64,000 nucleotides of DNA from Cryptomeria japonica. Its lineage: Eukaryota; Streptophyta; Pinopsida; Cupressales; Cupressaceae. Numbering within the stretch: position 1 is the stretch's first letter; the number at the start of each line of letters is the position of its first letter. The translations under genes and the position numbers were made by a program. The notes below the pieces were generated by a model. That model was given only the letters and a program-made list of their open reading frames with translations, was not told the DNA's origin and did no database searches. Positions 34,105 to 46,845 of the stretch are shown one piece after another. The stretch lies in the NCBI RefSeq assembly GCF_030272615.1, contig NC_081409.1:470326573-470390572 (forward strand). The letters are read 5' to 3'.

Positions 34105-35298
34105 TGTTAGACAATTCAAATAACCAAAAGACAATTGAGAGCAGGGGGTGAATCGGTTGTCACCAAATTACCAGAACCTTAAGCAATTAAAACTTTAATA
34201 CCAGAACCCAAAAGATCAATACTGAAATGCATAAACCAATTAAGCATAAACAACAATCAGAGAATAAATACCATGCACATGACACCAAGATTTGTACTTG
34301 GAAAACCTGGTAAAGGGAAAAACCATGATGGGAAGCCTACCCACAGTCAGATAATACTTTTGTAGTAAGTATGTGATTATAATTGAGGGGCCTACACTTA
34401 CAAGAAGGGAAATAGCCTAGAGCACACTGCTCATCACAAAAGGAGTCTCACTGACTACATAGAAATCTAGACTACAGTTCGGAGGAATGAATGAACTGCA
34501 AATATAGCATCTCCTATGCCTAAATATAGTTTTGGTTAAGCTCAATACCAGAGGACTAAATCCTCTTACATAAACCCAACTTGATCACCAATGATCGACC
34601 AGATCCTCTGCCTTAATGATTATTACATTATTCACACATATACATCCTCACATATGATCTACAATGAGATCTTACATCATATATATACAAACCCTCGACC
34701 ATAAACAATAAGGTTGGCCACTAGACAATAAAACAATTACATAATCACAAAACATGTCATCCTAAGACCAAACAAATAATATCTAACCCATAAGACATCC
34801 CAGAAACACATCGAGAAGTCCAATCCACACATTACATTAAGTCGGTCCATAACCTAGATAAACCGGGACCCATTTAGGTCCACACATGCTAAAGAAATTA
34901 TCCTAATCAACCAAGTCTCAAACATGATCACCATTAGTATCCTGAATCTCTACCAGAAGTCGCACCAACACCACTTATGCATAACATCAAAGATCTTCAA
35001 CAAAGCTTTGTTGGTGAAACCCTCGCCAGAACAACAAACCAAGCTTGCCAACATACATGATATCATCCGATCACCAGATCAAAACCAAATGACTGAACAT
35101 GAATCTAAGTAGCATGAATAAGCCAATTCCATAACCCAAACATACCTGAGCATACCAGATCATCATGATCTAATCCTACCAGATACCAAACAACTTACCA
35201 GGACTAGAAGGATACCGATAAAGCAACCAAAACAGCTAGTGTTGACATCAATGACAACATCAATGCAACACATAATCAATTCATCCAAATGGCCAACA
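34105..35298 (-). repeat. 5' LTR of element E
   Basis: This is a 1194-bp LTR with plus-strand ends TGTTAG...CCAACA. It aligns with 28323-29527 throughout and is followed directly by the target-site duplication. Confidence 0.94.
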
Positions 35299-35303
35299 AT
35301 TAA
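35299..35303. repeat. Target-site duplication of element E, right copy
   Basis: ATTAA is identical to 28318-28322. Confidence 0.93.
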
Positions 35304-37499
35304 ATAATCCAAAAACAATAGAGATAGTATGGATTTGGACTTGAATTAATTTAAAAAATCAAAGTCACATGTCAAAGGGCCTAGAATAGCCCATGTTAGG
35401 ACTGACTCTACTTTTTTACCACATTTAAATATTTACAAACACTCAAAAGATAAGCACGTGGCCTATTTAGGATATAAAGGTAACCATCTAGTAGGTCTCC
35501 CTTGGTAATAAAATACCTCAAATAGAATGGACAACTAGAGATTAGGTGGCACTCGCTCCCCTCCATGGCACTAACACACCTTTTCTCTTACCCTGAAGAT
35601 CTAGACATCTTGTAATCGATGGATTTCCTATCTCACTCTAAAGGGTACATGGAGGGTATCTACGGGGTACAATCTACACATCCTGAACTACCAAATGTAG
35701 GATTTTTGGTCTCTATAAACAAAAGGTTTCTAGTTAGAATCTGGGGTTACCAAAACTGTGCAAGCATCCAAACCAACCTTATTTCGAGTATAAAACCCCT
35801 TCCATATTGACAAGTACGGTATTAGCTAATACTGTTGTCATTACAAATTTCATATTTATTCTTTTTATATAGTGTTAGAGCGAATTAAAGTACCACTTGA
35901 GTCACTCTTGTGGTGGGTACTTTTTCCAACCAGAGCAGGCTCTCTAAAAAAAAGAGTTCTAAATAGATTGGGGAAGTATATCCAAACACTTCAAGCAATT
36001 TTTTTCATTTCAAGGCACCGAAATGAAATGTTTGCTAATCTAAAAATCACAAACACATTCTTACACTACCCCTACAAGAACATGTGATTAATAGTTTCAT
36101 GAATTTTTAGTCTCTGACCTATCGTACGCTACATAATGAAAAACTTGAACATGCAGGTAGAAAGAAGAATCAAAATAAGTGGAATTCATCAGCTAAAAAC
36201 CCAAAACAAATGAATGCGAAATTTAATATAACGAATGTGAGAGGAATGATTAAAAAATGTGGCAAATATTACCTATGATTACAAAAACCATCAGAAATGA
36301 ATGAAAGAATCACAATTGTCATCTACAAAAATATACAAAACAAACAATTATGAAACTCTAGATAACAAAGTTAGAATATTACAATGGAAATTGGATACAT
36401 GGGATATTTCATGGTATATTCTAGTACACACATTCAATATTTAGTAATTTCAATATACTTGTATGGCTCATTAAGTTGTTGTTATACATGTACTATATGT
36501 TGGTGTTGCCTCAATCATTTCAATTTTACTCTTAGATGGTAGTTTGGGAATTTAACTTTTACTATATAAGACATTTTGCTATAAATCTCAATCTCATTCT
36601 CGAGCACAAGTCAAAATGGTGAAAATCAAAATACAAAAATGTAAAATTCAGACAATAAACCATTTATACCTCTATATTTTACCTGTCAATTGCAAAATGG
36701 CAGAGCAACAAATGTAAGATTCCCGATGTACAAATATAAAATAAAATATTGAAAGACGTGAAATAAATCAAGCACAAATGCGAAAAGGATTATTTGTAGA
36801 TGCGAATTTATGGGTTTGGTTGCAAAATACTAAGCCTGCTATTTTGCAAAACATATGAATATTAAAAAACTTAGAAGATTACTTTCACATCGGGTTTAAC
36901 AAAAATGTATGTATGAGAATTCACCATTTTTGTTAATTACAATTAACAGGTTAACCACCAAAAACTTTTCTAATTAACTAATTTTGAATACAAATCAATA
37001 AAAGTATGCTCATGAAATTAACAACAAAATAAATTAAAATTAATGAAAACCCCCTGTTAAACTCAAGCATGTTGCTTCCATTTGCCTTTTAGTTCTTGTG
37101 TAATATTGGTTCTTAGAGTCACATCGAAAAAGCTATAGGATATGGACACAAAATTTGAAGATAGTGGTTGTTGAAAAAGGGAAATTGATGCTGAATTTAG
37201 AGATTCTAGAGGGTCTGATTAGATGGTTGAGATTGATTTGAGAACTAAATTGATCAACTATTCAGATTTCATTTTGACAAGTTGATGGGAGAGGATTGCT
37301 CATGCTAACTACATTTGATTGAGAGATCAATTGATTTGATTGAAGAGATAACTGATTTGATTGAGAGTTGAACATAATTGATGGATCGGTCAGGAAATTT
37401 GACTAAATGGTTAACTGACTTAATTGATTAAAAGATTGATTTGATTAGATTGTTAACTAAATTGATTAATTAGTCAGAAAAAGGTGATTCAGATTTGAC
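35304..37499 (-). other. Leader-like, non-coding continuation of element D
   Basis: No supported gene. It contains short degenerate repeats such as GCACAAATGCGAAAAGGATT (near 36770), which resemble those left of element E, and a stretch of GATTGA/TTGATT repeats at about 37200-37460. The small open frames have no recognisable domain. Confidence 0.5.
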
Positions 37500-38024
37500 T
37501 GGATGCCAACGGGGGTTAAAAATATGACATGTGCTATAGGAAATTAGCATGAAATGCAATTTCATTTTAATTTTGATTTTTGAAAATCTTTAATGAAATG
37601 TAAATTAATAGGAAATGGAATTTAATTTTGAATTTGGGGAAATTTGATTTATTCGAAATGAAGGGGGATTAAATTAAATAAATTTATTTATTTAATTTGG
37701 AGGACACAATTAGATAATTAAATAATTTAAAGAAATTATTTAATTATTGGGGGAATAGAAATTGAACTTAACTTAATAATAAAAATTATTTTATTAAGCT
37801 AAATAATCATAATTAATTAAATAATAAAATTATTTAATTGATTTTAAAGGGGATTGGTCAAATGATTAAATGATTAAGATACAATTGAATAATTAGTTTA
37901 TGATGAAAAAGGTGAATATTAGTGTAGATAAATAAAATTACTTTAATTAAATAATTAAGATAATTTGATTAATATAGAAGAGTAATTATCTATGTTAGTG
38001 ATGGGACAATTTTGAGTGTCTACA
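37500..38024 (-). repeat. Probable LTR (5' end part), likely of element D
   Basis: On the minus strand the sequence starts TGTAGACACTCAAAATTGTC at 38024 and runs into a very AT-rich part with TTAATTATTTAATT-like stretches, as in gypsy U3 regions. The other boundary and the PBS could not be located, so the interval is a minimum estimate. Confidence 0.4.
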
Positions 38025-38645
38025 ATAGCCTCATCTATTTAGCTCAACTTGCCTAGAAATCTCATATGCAATAGGCATAGTTTTAAAATCTATATACTCC
38101 AACTGCATGATCTCTCACCAAAGAGACCAAAATATATTGCACTGTATAAAGGGTACCCATAGATATGGGATTCAGTATGCAATATATATTTAGATTTGGT
38201 TAGATATATGCAATCAAAAATGAATGGAAATCTTGATGATTGTAAGTTTATATGGCTAACTTTCACTTTGACTCTAGTCCCATATTTTGTAGAGAAGGAA
38301 ACAACATACTTTTTTTATTAGTACTTGAAATAAATATAACTTGAAAAAATCTTCATATGGGAGGCAAGGCTCTAATCGACAAACGATAGTGGCTTAGGCT
38401 TTTAGTAGATGGTTTCTAAAGGAGGTAAATCCCCTCATCCAAGGAGTTTTGGCTTTGTCTTGTAGGTGACATTTTTTCATTTTTATTGTTCCCTCACTTT
38501 CCCTTGCATTTACTAGCAGAGATCTTTGGTGTGATTATTTTGTGTGTTTCACTTTTTATTTCTATTGTCTACATTTATGTTGTGGTTTTTCTTTATTTCT
38601 AAGGTAATTGAAAATTTATGGACAAGGTACGAACACCCCCATTTG
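38025..38645. other. No feature recognised
   Basis: AT-rich sequence without open frames, terminal repeats or known motifs. Confidence 0.6.
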
Positions 38646-39345
38646 CTCTACAAACAGGCCAAAAGGGGAGATTGGTATTAAGATCAATCTAGATCCTTTT
38701 GTATACACATAAAAATGCCTATGTGCAATTAAATAAATATTTTATATTTATTTAATAATTATTCTTCTATTAAATAGTTAATTTGAAAAGAATAATTTAT
38801 TTAATTCATTTCATGTCCTTCTATCAATTAATTTAAATGAAATATTTAATTAATTAATGTATTTATCTTTTTCCTCTAATCAATTAATTAAATTTCTAAT
38901 ATTTATTTATTCTTCTATCCTATAGTCTCAAATATTAAATAATTTCTTAATTATTTAAATCCCTTTTCCAACTGATCTTCCATCTCCACTTCATCTTTCC
39001 TTTTCCAACTAATCCATTTGGCTAAATTAATTCAACACAATTAAAATAAATAAAACATTTATTAGCCACTTATCTCCAACTTTCAAACTAAATGAAATAT
39101 TGTGTACGTACACATATTTCCTAACCTTCTTCTATATTCTCTCCAACATCCCTATATCTTAGGAGGACTTGAGTCCACTTGTCCTCTCATTCCTACATCT
39201 TCTCCAACTATCCTATATTCTCGCAATTCTTCCCCTTAGTCAAGGTGAGATGAGTGATACGTGTCTTCTCCTTCCCCCTTTCTCTCAACCTTCAACTTCT
39301 TGCTCATAGCCATCCAATCTGCAAGATTTGATCATGATCATTGAT
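38646..39345 (+). repeat. Possible copia-like 3' end and LTR remnant
   Basis: CCAAAAGGGGAGATTGGTATTA resembles a copia PPT followed by an LTR start at about 38666. It is followed by an AT-rich stretch and a pyrimidine-rich stretch. No partner LTR was found in the window, so this is a weak call. Confidence 0.3.
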
Positions 39346-39364
39346 CTCTGATAGTATGATGAAA

Positions 39365-40590
39365 GAATAAGTATCTGGTAGAATACTAAGAGTGGGGGGT
39401 GAATTAGTATATTGAAAAACTGATACAAACTTCTCTAACTCAAACTTAGTCACACAAAGTAAACATATCTCAGTCAAGATCAATATTCATAAGAATACTT
39501 GACATCAACTGGTTTAACTGTTAGGACAACTTAACAATAAACAACTTCAATCTTGTAAAAATCAACAATGCTTAATCATAACTCAACATATTCATCTCTC
39601 AATGCTTCTACTTATCATGCCTTATCAGAAGTTAATCAAATCAACAAATAAGATCATAACCATAAAAGCATTCACCACTTGACATAAATGTTTATACGTG
39701 GAAAAACCAAATAGGTAAAAACCATGGTGAGATAAGACTCACAAGGATAGCTATTTGAAATCTTCTGAAGTTCGCCCTGTTAGGAGCCAAGCATGTTAAA
39801 GCTTTACAATAAGTCCTGTTAAGAACTAATTCTGGTTAGGAATCACCTGGTTAAGGGATTTACAAATATGCCTTGATGAAAAGCACAATACCTTGTAAGG
39901 AGTAACCTCACTAGAGGGTTTAAGAATCCAAGATAATGGACCACCTTGTTAGAGGAATTAATGAGTAACCAATCTTGTTAGAGCTTACCCGGTTAAGGGA
40001 TTTCACTTCTGATGTAATTGTTAGAAAACAACAGGTTTTCTTAATCTGTCTGAGTAGCACTAAATTTGCTTGATCAGATCCTTCTAAGCTTCAATCTGCC
40101 TTCACTCAAAGTGCAGATCCATTCACTGGTTAGGCAACTACACACTCAACAGGTTTCTATCAATCTTGCCAACAACCTTACATACAAATCATTTAGGTTG
40201 GTAACACAACAAAAACCTAATTCTCATCATCGAGATTACAAACAAGTTAGTACAATCTTGACCATTAAAAATCATGACAATCTCTTCACATTCTTCAATA
40301 AAATTCCAACCGCTACATGATCACCACTTCATTGGACTTTGTAACTCATCACATGTTGTGCATTAGATGCAATCCACTTTGCTCCTTCCCTAGATAATAA
40401 AAAAATGTGCCAAAACAATTTGAACTTATCCTCATACAATTATCACACATGTCTCCATCATTACCACTCATTAGATAATAAACTAACAAACTTGATCAGT
40501 TAGGGTTTAATAGCTGATAGTGTTTACCAATTATATTACATAGAAAGGTTCAACCCTTTACATCGGTTCACCAGTTCAACTCACAAACTT
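39365..40590 (-). repeat. Copia-type LTR remnant into which element F inserted
   Basis: The sequence has the same architecture as the E and F LTRs: a GGGGGGTGAATTAG motif about 30 bases from the left end and a TATACGTGGAAAAACCAAATAG / AAAAACCATGGTGAGA block. It also has repeated CCTTGTTAGAG and CCGGTTAAGGGATTT units (39780-40010). A degenerate initiator-Met PBS complement (CTCTGATAGTA) lies just to the left at about 39350. Internal genes are absent. Element F begins at 40591. Confidence 0.5.
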
Positions 40591-41696
40591 TGTTAGGATC
40601 TGGAGGCAACTGAGAAGGGGGCTGAATTAGTTGACAATGAATTTCATCCAAATTATAATTTAATCAAACTTGATACTTAATACCGGTAAACCAAACTTAA
40701 TGTCGGTTGACAAATTAGCAGTTAATATTAATACCGGTGAAACTCAATGCATAAAACAGACAGAGAAACAACATCCACAACAAATAACATAGAGATTTGT
40801 ATGTGGAAACCTTGTAAGGGGAAAAACCATGGTGGGAAACCTTACCCACAATCAGATGATACTACTACAGATAGTATGTGTATACAAATGGGGTCTGCAC
40901 ATGCAGAAAGGCCAACCTCCTAGAGCTCACTACTCAATCACAAAATAGGAGCCACACTGACTACAATTGGATGGTTAAATCCAATGATAATGTACTACTC
41001 AAAGTCACTTCTTCAATGCTGGATTTCGTACTGGTTAAGCTCTGATAATCACCTTCAAACCTTCCTTGAACCTTCTCTATGGTCTGCTCATATGATCTTC
41101 AATATTTGCACATACTATGTTATAATACCTTAACGTTGCATACAATATCCCATCACTACATACAATCTCACAAATGAGATCTTACATATATACCAAAACC
41201 TAAGACCAAATGTGTAGGTTGGCTCACTAAGAATATCATAATTAAATCAATTACAAATAAGTCAAAATGTGATGCATCATGTCGGCTCAATACATTTACA
41301 ACAATATCCAATCAATTAATCATCTCCATAACGTGTCGTGCTGATCTGGAATAGATAATGCATACCAGTCCATAACCTAGACCAATTTATCGGTAACAAC
41401 AAACATGTCAACCTAATTAGACCAATAACCATATACCAAAACTAAGTATCCAAACCATGTCCTTGACATAACCAAGTGGTCTCTAGATGATAACAAGTCA
41501 TCCTTAGTGTCGGTGAACAATATAACCTGCCAGTGATCAATATAACCCATCGGTGAACAATATACTGGTGACTGTGCATAAGTCACTGAACATGCCGGTG
41601 AACACAATGTGTCGGTTCAACATAACCATAGATCTCCAGAAGGATAAGTATTGACATCAATGACAAAACTAATGCAACAAATCCATAATACCAACA
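40591..41696 (-). repeat. 3' LTR of element F
   Basis: This is a 1106-bp LTR with plus-strand ends TGTTAG...CCAACA. It is homologous to 46271-46845 for the first part, with several per cent difference by eye. Confidence 0.92.
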
Positions 41697-41708
41697 ATCT
41701 CCCCCTTT
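41697..41708 (-). promoter_or_regulatory. Polypurine tract (element F)
   Basis: The minus strand reads AAAGGGGGAGAT immediately before the 3' LTR. It is identical to that of E. Confidence 0.9.
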
Positions 41709-42074
41709 GGCATTGATGGCAACACAAGATGGAAAAACATCTAAGTGCCAAAATAGAATGACAAAAACCAAAACCCAACAATCTCTAGAATAGATCAATA
41801 CAGAGAGTATATATCTCTCCCCCAATGAATAATCTCTCCCCCTAAGATAATGTTTCCTAAATACAAAGTGTGTTTTTCCATAGATATCTCTCCCCCTTTG
41901 ACATCAAATGCCAAAGCAATAAAAATACCAAAACATACAACCAACTCATATATCGAATTACAATAACCAATTTTTATAACCAACTACTCCCCCTGAGAAG
42001 TAGCTCTCCTCCATAAAAGCTAGAAAAAGGTTTCTCTGTTAATTTTTGTCGGTTTGATGCAAATCTTCAACTGT
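41709..42074 (-). other. 3' untranslated region of element F with repeated purine tracts
   Basis: No supported gene. Complements of ATCTCTCCCCCAATG (about 41814), ATCTCTCCCCCTAAG (about 41831), ATCTCTCCCCCTTTGAC (about 41885) and ACTCCCCCTGAG (about 41984) lie in a row. The order and wording parallel element E. Confidence 0.72.
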
Positions 42075-42806
42075 TTAAGTCTCTACCGGTGAGGGTATTA
42101 CCCTAAGCTGCTCTCTGAGATATTTGAAAGTTTTCTTAGGCAAAGTCTTAGTAAAGATATATGCAATCTGCTCTTTAGTATTCACATAAACCAATCTCAC
42201 TTCTTTTGCTTCAACATTTTCTTTCAGAAAATTATATTTGATAGAAACATGTTTAGTTTTAGAGTGGAATACTAGATTCTTTGATATATCAATTGCTGCT
42301 AAACTATCACAATAAATGATTATAGGTTCTTTGCATTTTACCTTTATGTCCTTCAACATTTGCTTAATCCATAATACCTGAGTACAATTAGTTGTTGCTG
42401 CAACATATTGTGATTCTGCTATTGATGATGAAGTACAACTTTGTTTCTTGCTCAACCATGAAATCAATCTGCTACCAAGAAATAATTTTCCTCCAATGGT
42501 GCTCTTTCTACCATCAACATCTCCTACCCAATTTGCATCAGTTTATGCACTTAAATCAAAATTTTCATCTTTACGATACCATAAACCAAGATTTGTTGTG
42601 CCTTGTAAATACCGAAAAATCCTTTTCATTGTTGATTCATGATTTTCTTTAGGATTAATCTGAAATCTTGAAACAATACATACTACATTCATTATATCAG
42701 GTCTTGTTTGTGTCAAATATAGTAAACCTCCAATAATAGACTTGTATCTAGTCGAATTAACATGAGTTGAATCATCCTTCAATGTCAATTCATCAGTTGT
42801 AGTCAT
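42075..42806 (-). pseudogene. Copia RNase H domain (element F)
   Basis: Blocks are VNSTRYKSIIGGLLYLTQTRPD, RIFRYLQGTTNLGLWY, LSKKQSCTSSSIAESQYVAA, YCDSLAAIDISKNLVFHSKTKH and IFTKTLPKKTFKYLREQLRV. A stop interrupts the YTDANW region near 42542. The Glu of AESQY and the Asp of YCDS are present. Confidence 0.92.
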
Positions 42807-42829
42807 AGGAGTACTTACCGGTTTAGAGT

Positions 42830-43733
42830 TTTCTGTACCAAATTTTTTTAGTAGTTACTTCAAGTACTTTGTTTGACATATGAATATACCTTTATCAGTC
42901 TATGAAATCTGCAATCCTACAAAGAATTTTATCTCCCCACTCATAGACATTTCAGATTCTTCCTGCATCTTATTAGCAAAGTCTTTACACAATCCATCTT
43001 CTCCTCCAAAAATGATATCATCAACAAAAACTTCAATAATTGAGATGTCTTCATTAGTCATTTTGAAATATAAGTTGTTGTCAGCATTACCTTTAGTGTA
43101 ACCAAGTTTCAGAAGATATTTGTCCAATCTAGCATACCAAGCTCTAGGAGCTTGCTTCAATCCATACAAAGCTTTCCTTAATCTGGAAACCATATCTTTA
43201 TTATTTGTCAATAAAAATCCATCAGGTTGTTCAATGTAAACTTCCTCTTCAAGATCACCATTCATAAATGCACATTTTACATCCATTTGATATATTTTAT
43301 AGTTCTTATTTGCTGCAAATGCAAGAAATAATTTGACTACCACAATTCTAGCTACCGGTGCAAAGGTTTCATTGTAGTCAATTCCCTCTTTCTGTGAATA
43401 TCCTTTACACACTAATCTTTCTTTGTTTCTGATTACCTTACCATCTTCATTAAGTTTATTTCTAAGTACCCATTTAGTTCCAATTACATTTTTGTCTTTA
43501 GGCCAGGGAACTAATGTCCATGTATTATTCTTTTCAATTTGCTTTAATTCATCTTCCATATCTTTTATCCAAAATTTATCTTCACATGCCTCAATAACAG
43601 ATGCTAGTTCAATTTGAGAAATTAAGCATACCTCTTCATTTTCCAATCTTCCTCTTGTCATTACACCTTGATACTTATTCCCAATTATCTGACTTTCAAA
43701 GTGATTCAGTCTTACATACCTGGGTTTGTTCAC
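42830..43733 (-). pseudogene. Copia reverse transcriptase (element F), largely open
   Basis: One open frame of 277 residues (43733-42900) contains [74 protein letters not shown] and the intact catalytic [13 protein letters not shown] stop after KFFVGLQIS separates it from the thumb region. The preserved catalytic site and length suggest a relatively recent loss of function. Confidence 0.93.
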
Positions 43734-43895
43734 TTGTTGTTGTTCTTTAAGTCACTGTGGAATTCTCTGATGATGTCAGTGTGACTGGATCCACATTCTA
43801 TACTAGTACACTCTGTATAGGTTCATTTATGATCATCTCAACTATTGGTTCAGAATCTACGAACCTTGAATTTCCCCTAAATTGTTCATCTATCT

Positions 43896-44847
43896 TCACA
43901 TTATCACTCTCAATGATCTTCTGCAACATTTTATTGAAACATCTATATGCCTTGCTCTTAGATGAATAACCAAGAAATATTCCTTCATCACTTCTTGGAT
44001 CAAATTTACCAATATACTCATCTCTCCTAATATAACATTAGCTTCCAAATATTCTGAAATCTTTAAGAGTAGAAGTATTACCAAACCATAGTTCATAAGG
44101 GGTCTTATCGGTTTCACCTTTGATGTGAACTCTGTTGAAAGTGTAAACCGCTATATTTATTGCTTCTCTCCAATACACATGAGGTATATTTGCTTCTAAT
44201 ATCATGCTTCTAGCTACATCCAAAATAATTTTGTTCTTCCTTTCTACAATTCCATTTTGCTAAGGTGTTTGAGGTGCTGATAGTTGTCTTTTTATTCCAT
44301 TCACTTCACAGAATGTATTAAACTCCTTAGATGTAAATTCTCCTCCATCTGATCTTAAACATTTGATTTTCTTACCGATTTCATTCTCTACCATTTCCTT
44401 GAATAACTTGAATTTTCCAAAAGCTTTTGATTTCTCCCTGAGAAAAGTAACCCAACACATTCTAGAATAATCATCAATAATTATCATAAAGTATCTATCT
44501 GCCTATAGACTTCTTGTTCTTGTTGGACCACACAAGTCAATATGAATTAAATCAAGAACATTATTGGATTTCTTGGAAATACTTTTAAAATTTGTTCTAA
44601 CTTGCTTTCCCGTTTGAAATTCCTTATATACTGGGTTATGAGGTTTCACAATCTTAGGTAAATCCCTTACTGCCTTAGTTGAAATGATCTTTACAATGCA
44701 ATCAAAATTCACATGACAAAGTTTCTTATGCCATAACCAACTTTCATCAATATGTGCAGTCAAGCATGTATTTTCATTGTTATTCAAATGAAAGGTATTA
44801 CCTCTAGTCTGATTACCGGTTGCAATCTCCAAACTAGTTTTGTTCAT
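43896..44847 (-). pseudogene. Copia integrase with pre-integrase region (element F)
   Basis: The order is FHLNNNENTCLTAHI, SWLWHKKLCHVNFDCIVKI, LIHIDLCGPTR (catalytic Asp present), IDDYSRMCWVTFLREK, LRSDGGEFTS (Asp) and NGIVERKNKIILDVAR (Glu), then KGETDKTPYELWFGNT. A TAG stands where QQNG would be expected (QTP-stop-QNG), consistent with CAG-to-TAG decay. Other stops follow RTRSL and FGS. Confidence 0.92.
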
Positions 44848-45235
44848 GATTTTGCATTTACCATTCTTGAACTATAACTGAAATACCTTTTCAACTAATT
44901 GACCAACACTCAAAAGATTATGCTTCAAAACTTCAACATAGTAAACATTGTTAGTATTGTGCTTACCATCAAAAGATATAGTGCCCTTTCCTTTGATCAA
45001 ACAAGCTTTATCATCCCCAAATCTTACTAGACCTCCACTATATTCCTGAAAAGATAAGAATTAACTTTTATCACCAATCATATGATGTGAACAACCAGAA
45101 TCTATAATCCATTCATTCTTTTCTTCAATTTTAGCTGCCAGGGCCTGCTCTACCAATGGAATAGTAGGTGTCAATTGATCTTCTTTTATTGCAACAAAAT
45201 CCCATCCATTTTCTGTCAATTCCTCATCAGAATCA
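44848..45235 (-). pseudogene. Copia protease region (element F)
   Basis: The active-site block WIIDSGCSHHM is intact near 45117-45080. It is followed by GLVRFGDDKACLIKGKGTISFDG and HNLLSVGQLVEK, with a stop shortly after the active site. Upstream is an acidic stretch joining it to gag. Confidence 0.85.
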
Positions 45236-46213
45236 TCAGTAACAAAATTTATCTCTATTCTTCATAAATCTATATCTCTGATGTTCAGGGCTAGGCTTAT
45301 ATGTTCTTTTATCTTCTTCTCTTAATCTTGCATGTCTATTAGGACATCTAGATGCCATATGACCAATTTTATTACAATTAAAATATTTAAATGGTACTTT
45401 AATTTCATACTTACTTCCAATAGGACCTTTAGGCATTTTTCTTGCAAATAGTGCTTCAAGTTCTTCCAGTTCTTCATTTTCCCCCTTGATATCTTCAAGT
45501 TATTTTGTATAAAGTGCTTTCTAATCAGATTTGTTAGATAATGATGATGATACTCTAGATCATGATGCTTTGAAGGCTAAATTTGTCTTAATTGTAGCAA
45601 CATGACCAAATTCCTTAAGCTCAAATGCTGAAAGTTTTCCAACCAAGGTATCTCTAGATACTGATGTATTAGGCATTGTTCTCAACTCATTGATAGCATT
45701 TACTTTCACTTTATATGTCAGTGGAAATGCTCTTAAAACTTTAGAAACAATTTCATCTTCACTTAAGGATCCTCCACAACATTGTATTCCCAAAACAATT
45801 TTCATCAACCCTTTCCATAAAAGCAAAAATTATTTCATTTCTTCCATTTTCAGATTTTTATACCTAACCCAAAAGCATTCCAGTTTTGCAATTTTAACAA
45901 TGGTATCTCCTTCATTCAATATCTCCAATTTATCCCAAATAGCTTTAGCAATAGATCGGTCTGATAATCCCATGATTTGTTGATCTGACAATGCGCTCAA
46001 AAGTGCTTCTCTTGCTTCACAATCATTCTCTTGATCCTTACCCAATGTTGGTGGATTAGGTTGATTCGGTGTAGGACCAACATAGTCATTCTTTGTTTTT
46101 TCCCACATGTCTCTTCCAATGCAATTTAGATGCGTCTCCATTCTGATCTTCCATATACCATAGTTAGTTCCATCAAGTTGTGGATTGTCCTTCCTGAAAA
46201 AGTTAGTTGCCAT
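45236..46213 (-). pseudogene. Copia Gag (element F)
   Basis: The start at 46213 gives MATNFFRKDNPQLDGTNYG. The UBN2-type Gag blocks NDCEAREALLSALSDQQIMGL, KAIWDKLEILNEG and SEDEIVSKVLRAFPL are clear. A frameshift near 45828 splits it. The zinc knuckle reads YFNCNKIGHMASRC, with the first Cys changed to Tyr. Confidence 0.92.
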
Positions 46214-46255
46214 AGAATCTCCTCAATCTGTTAAACTTCTGCAAAAAGAGAACTT

Positions 46256-46268
46256 ACCTCTGATACCA
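46256..46268 (-). promoter_or_regulatory. Primer-binding site, initiator Met tRNA (element F)
   Basis: The minus strand reads TGGTATCAGAGGT two bases from the 5' LTR. Confidence 0.93.
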
Positions 46269-46270
46269 AT

Positions 46271-46845
46271 TGTTAAGACCTAGAGGCAATTGAGAGGGGG
46301 GCTGAATCGGTTGACAATTAATTTTATCCCAATTATAATTTAATCAAACTTGATACTTAATACCGGTAAAACAAACTTAATGCTGGTTGACAAATTAGCA
46401 GTTAATATTAATACCGGTGAAACTCAATGCATAAAACTAAAAGAGAAACAACATCCACAACACATAACATAGAGATTTGTATGTGGAAACCCTGTAAGGG
46501 GAAAAACATGGTGGGAAACCTTACCCACAATCAAATGATACTACTACAGATAGTATGTGTATACAAATGGAGTTTGCACATGCAGAAAGGCCAACCGCCT
46601 AGAGCTCACTACTCAATCACAAAATAGGAGTCACACTGACTACAATTGGATAGTTAAATCCAATGATAAAGTACTACTCAAATTAGCATCTTCAATGCTG
46701 GATTCAGTATCAGTTAAGCTCTGATAATCACCTTCAAACCTTCCTTGAACTTTCTCTATGGTTTGCTCATATGATCTTCAATATTCGCACATACCATGTT
46801 ATAATACCTTAACCTTACATACAATATCCCAACATTGCATACCAT
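46271..46845 (-). repeat. 5' LTR of element F, interrupted
   Basis: The sequence aligns with 40591-41166 and then stops at 46845, where element C begins with TGTAATATCC. About 530 bases of the LTR should be found on the far side of C. Confidence 0.93.

Larger units (their letters stand above)
28323..35298 (-). mobile_element. Element E: complete Ty1/copia LTR retrotransposon (degraded)
   Basis: This is a 6976-bp unit with LTRs at both ends, a 5-bp target-site duplication (ATTAA), an initiator-Met PBS, a PPT and the copia gene order gag, protease, integrase, RT, RNase H on the minus strand. The two LTRs differ substantially by eye (roughly one base in ten at the gag-proximal ends, plus a 24-bp indel), so the insertion is old. 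The coding region has many stops. The PPT context AAAGGGGGAGAT next to the LTR and the RT/RNase H sequence fit the large plant copia groups. A Sirevirus affinity is possible but not shown. Confidence 0.95.
26250..38024 (-). mobile_element. Element D: old gypsy relative, interrupted by copia element E
   Basis: Gag-protease (28060-26250) is followed on its 5' side by leader-like sequence (28061-28322). This continues after the E insertion at 35304, and similar motifs (CAAATRYGAAAAGGATT) occur on both sides of E at about 28228 and 36773. A sequence that looks like a gypsy LTR start on the minus strand ends at 38024. The extent to the left (possibly including the coiled-coil pseudogene from 22837) is uncertain, and pol is not seen. 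Confidence 0.5.
40591..46845 (-). mobile_element. Element F: Ty1/copia retrotransposon, 5' LTR cut by element C
   Basis: This minus-strand copia element has a 3' LTR (40591-41696), PPT, RNase H, RT, integrase, protease, gag, PBS and the first 575 bases of the 5' LTR. The rest of the 5' LTR should lie beyond the right edge, after the 3' LTR of element C. It is related to E but a distinct subfamily. RT is the best preserved part, with one 277-residue open frame. Confidence 0.94.

Noticed and set aside
35600-36090. Possible host gene fragments in the non-TE-like stretch 35600-36090
   Set aside because: The frames are short, without domain features or splice structure, and the stretch continues the D leader.
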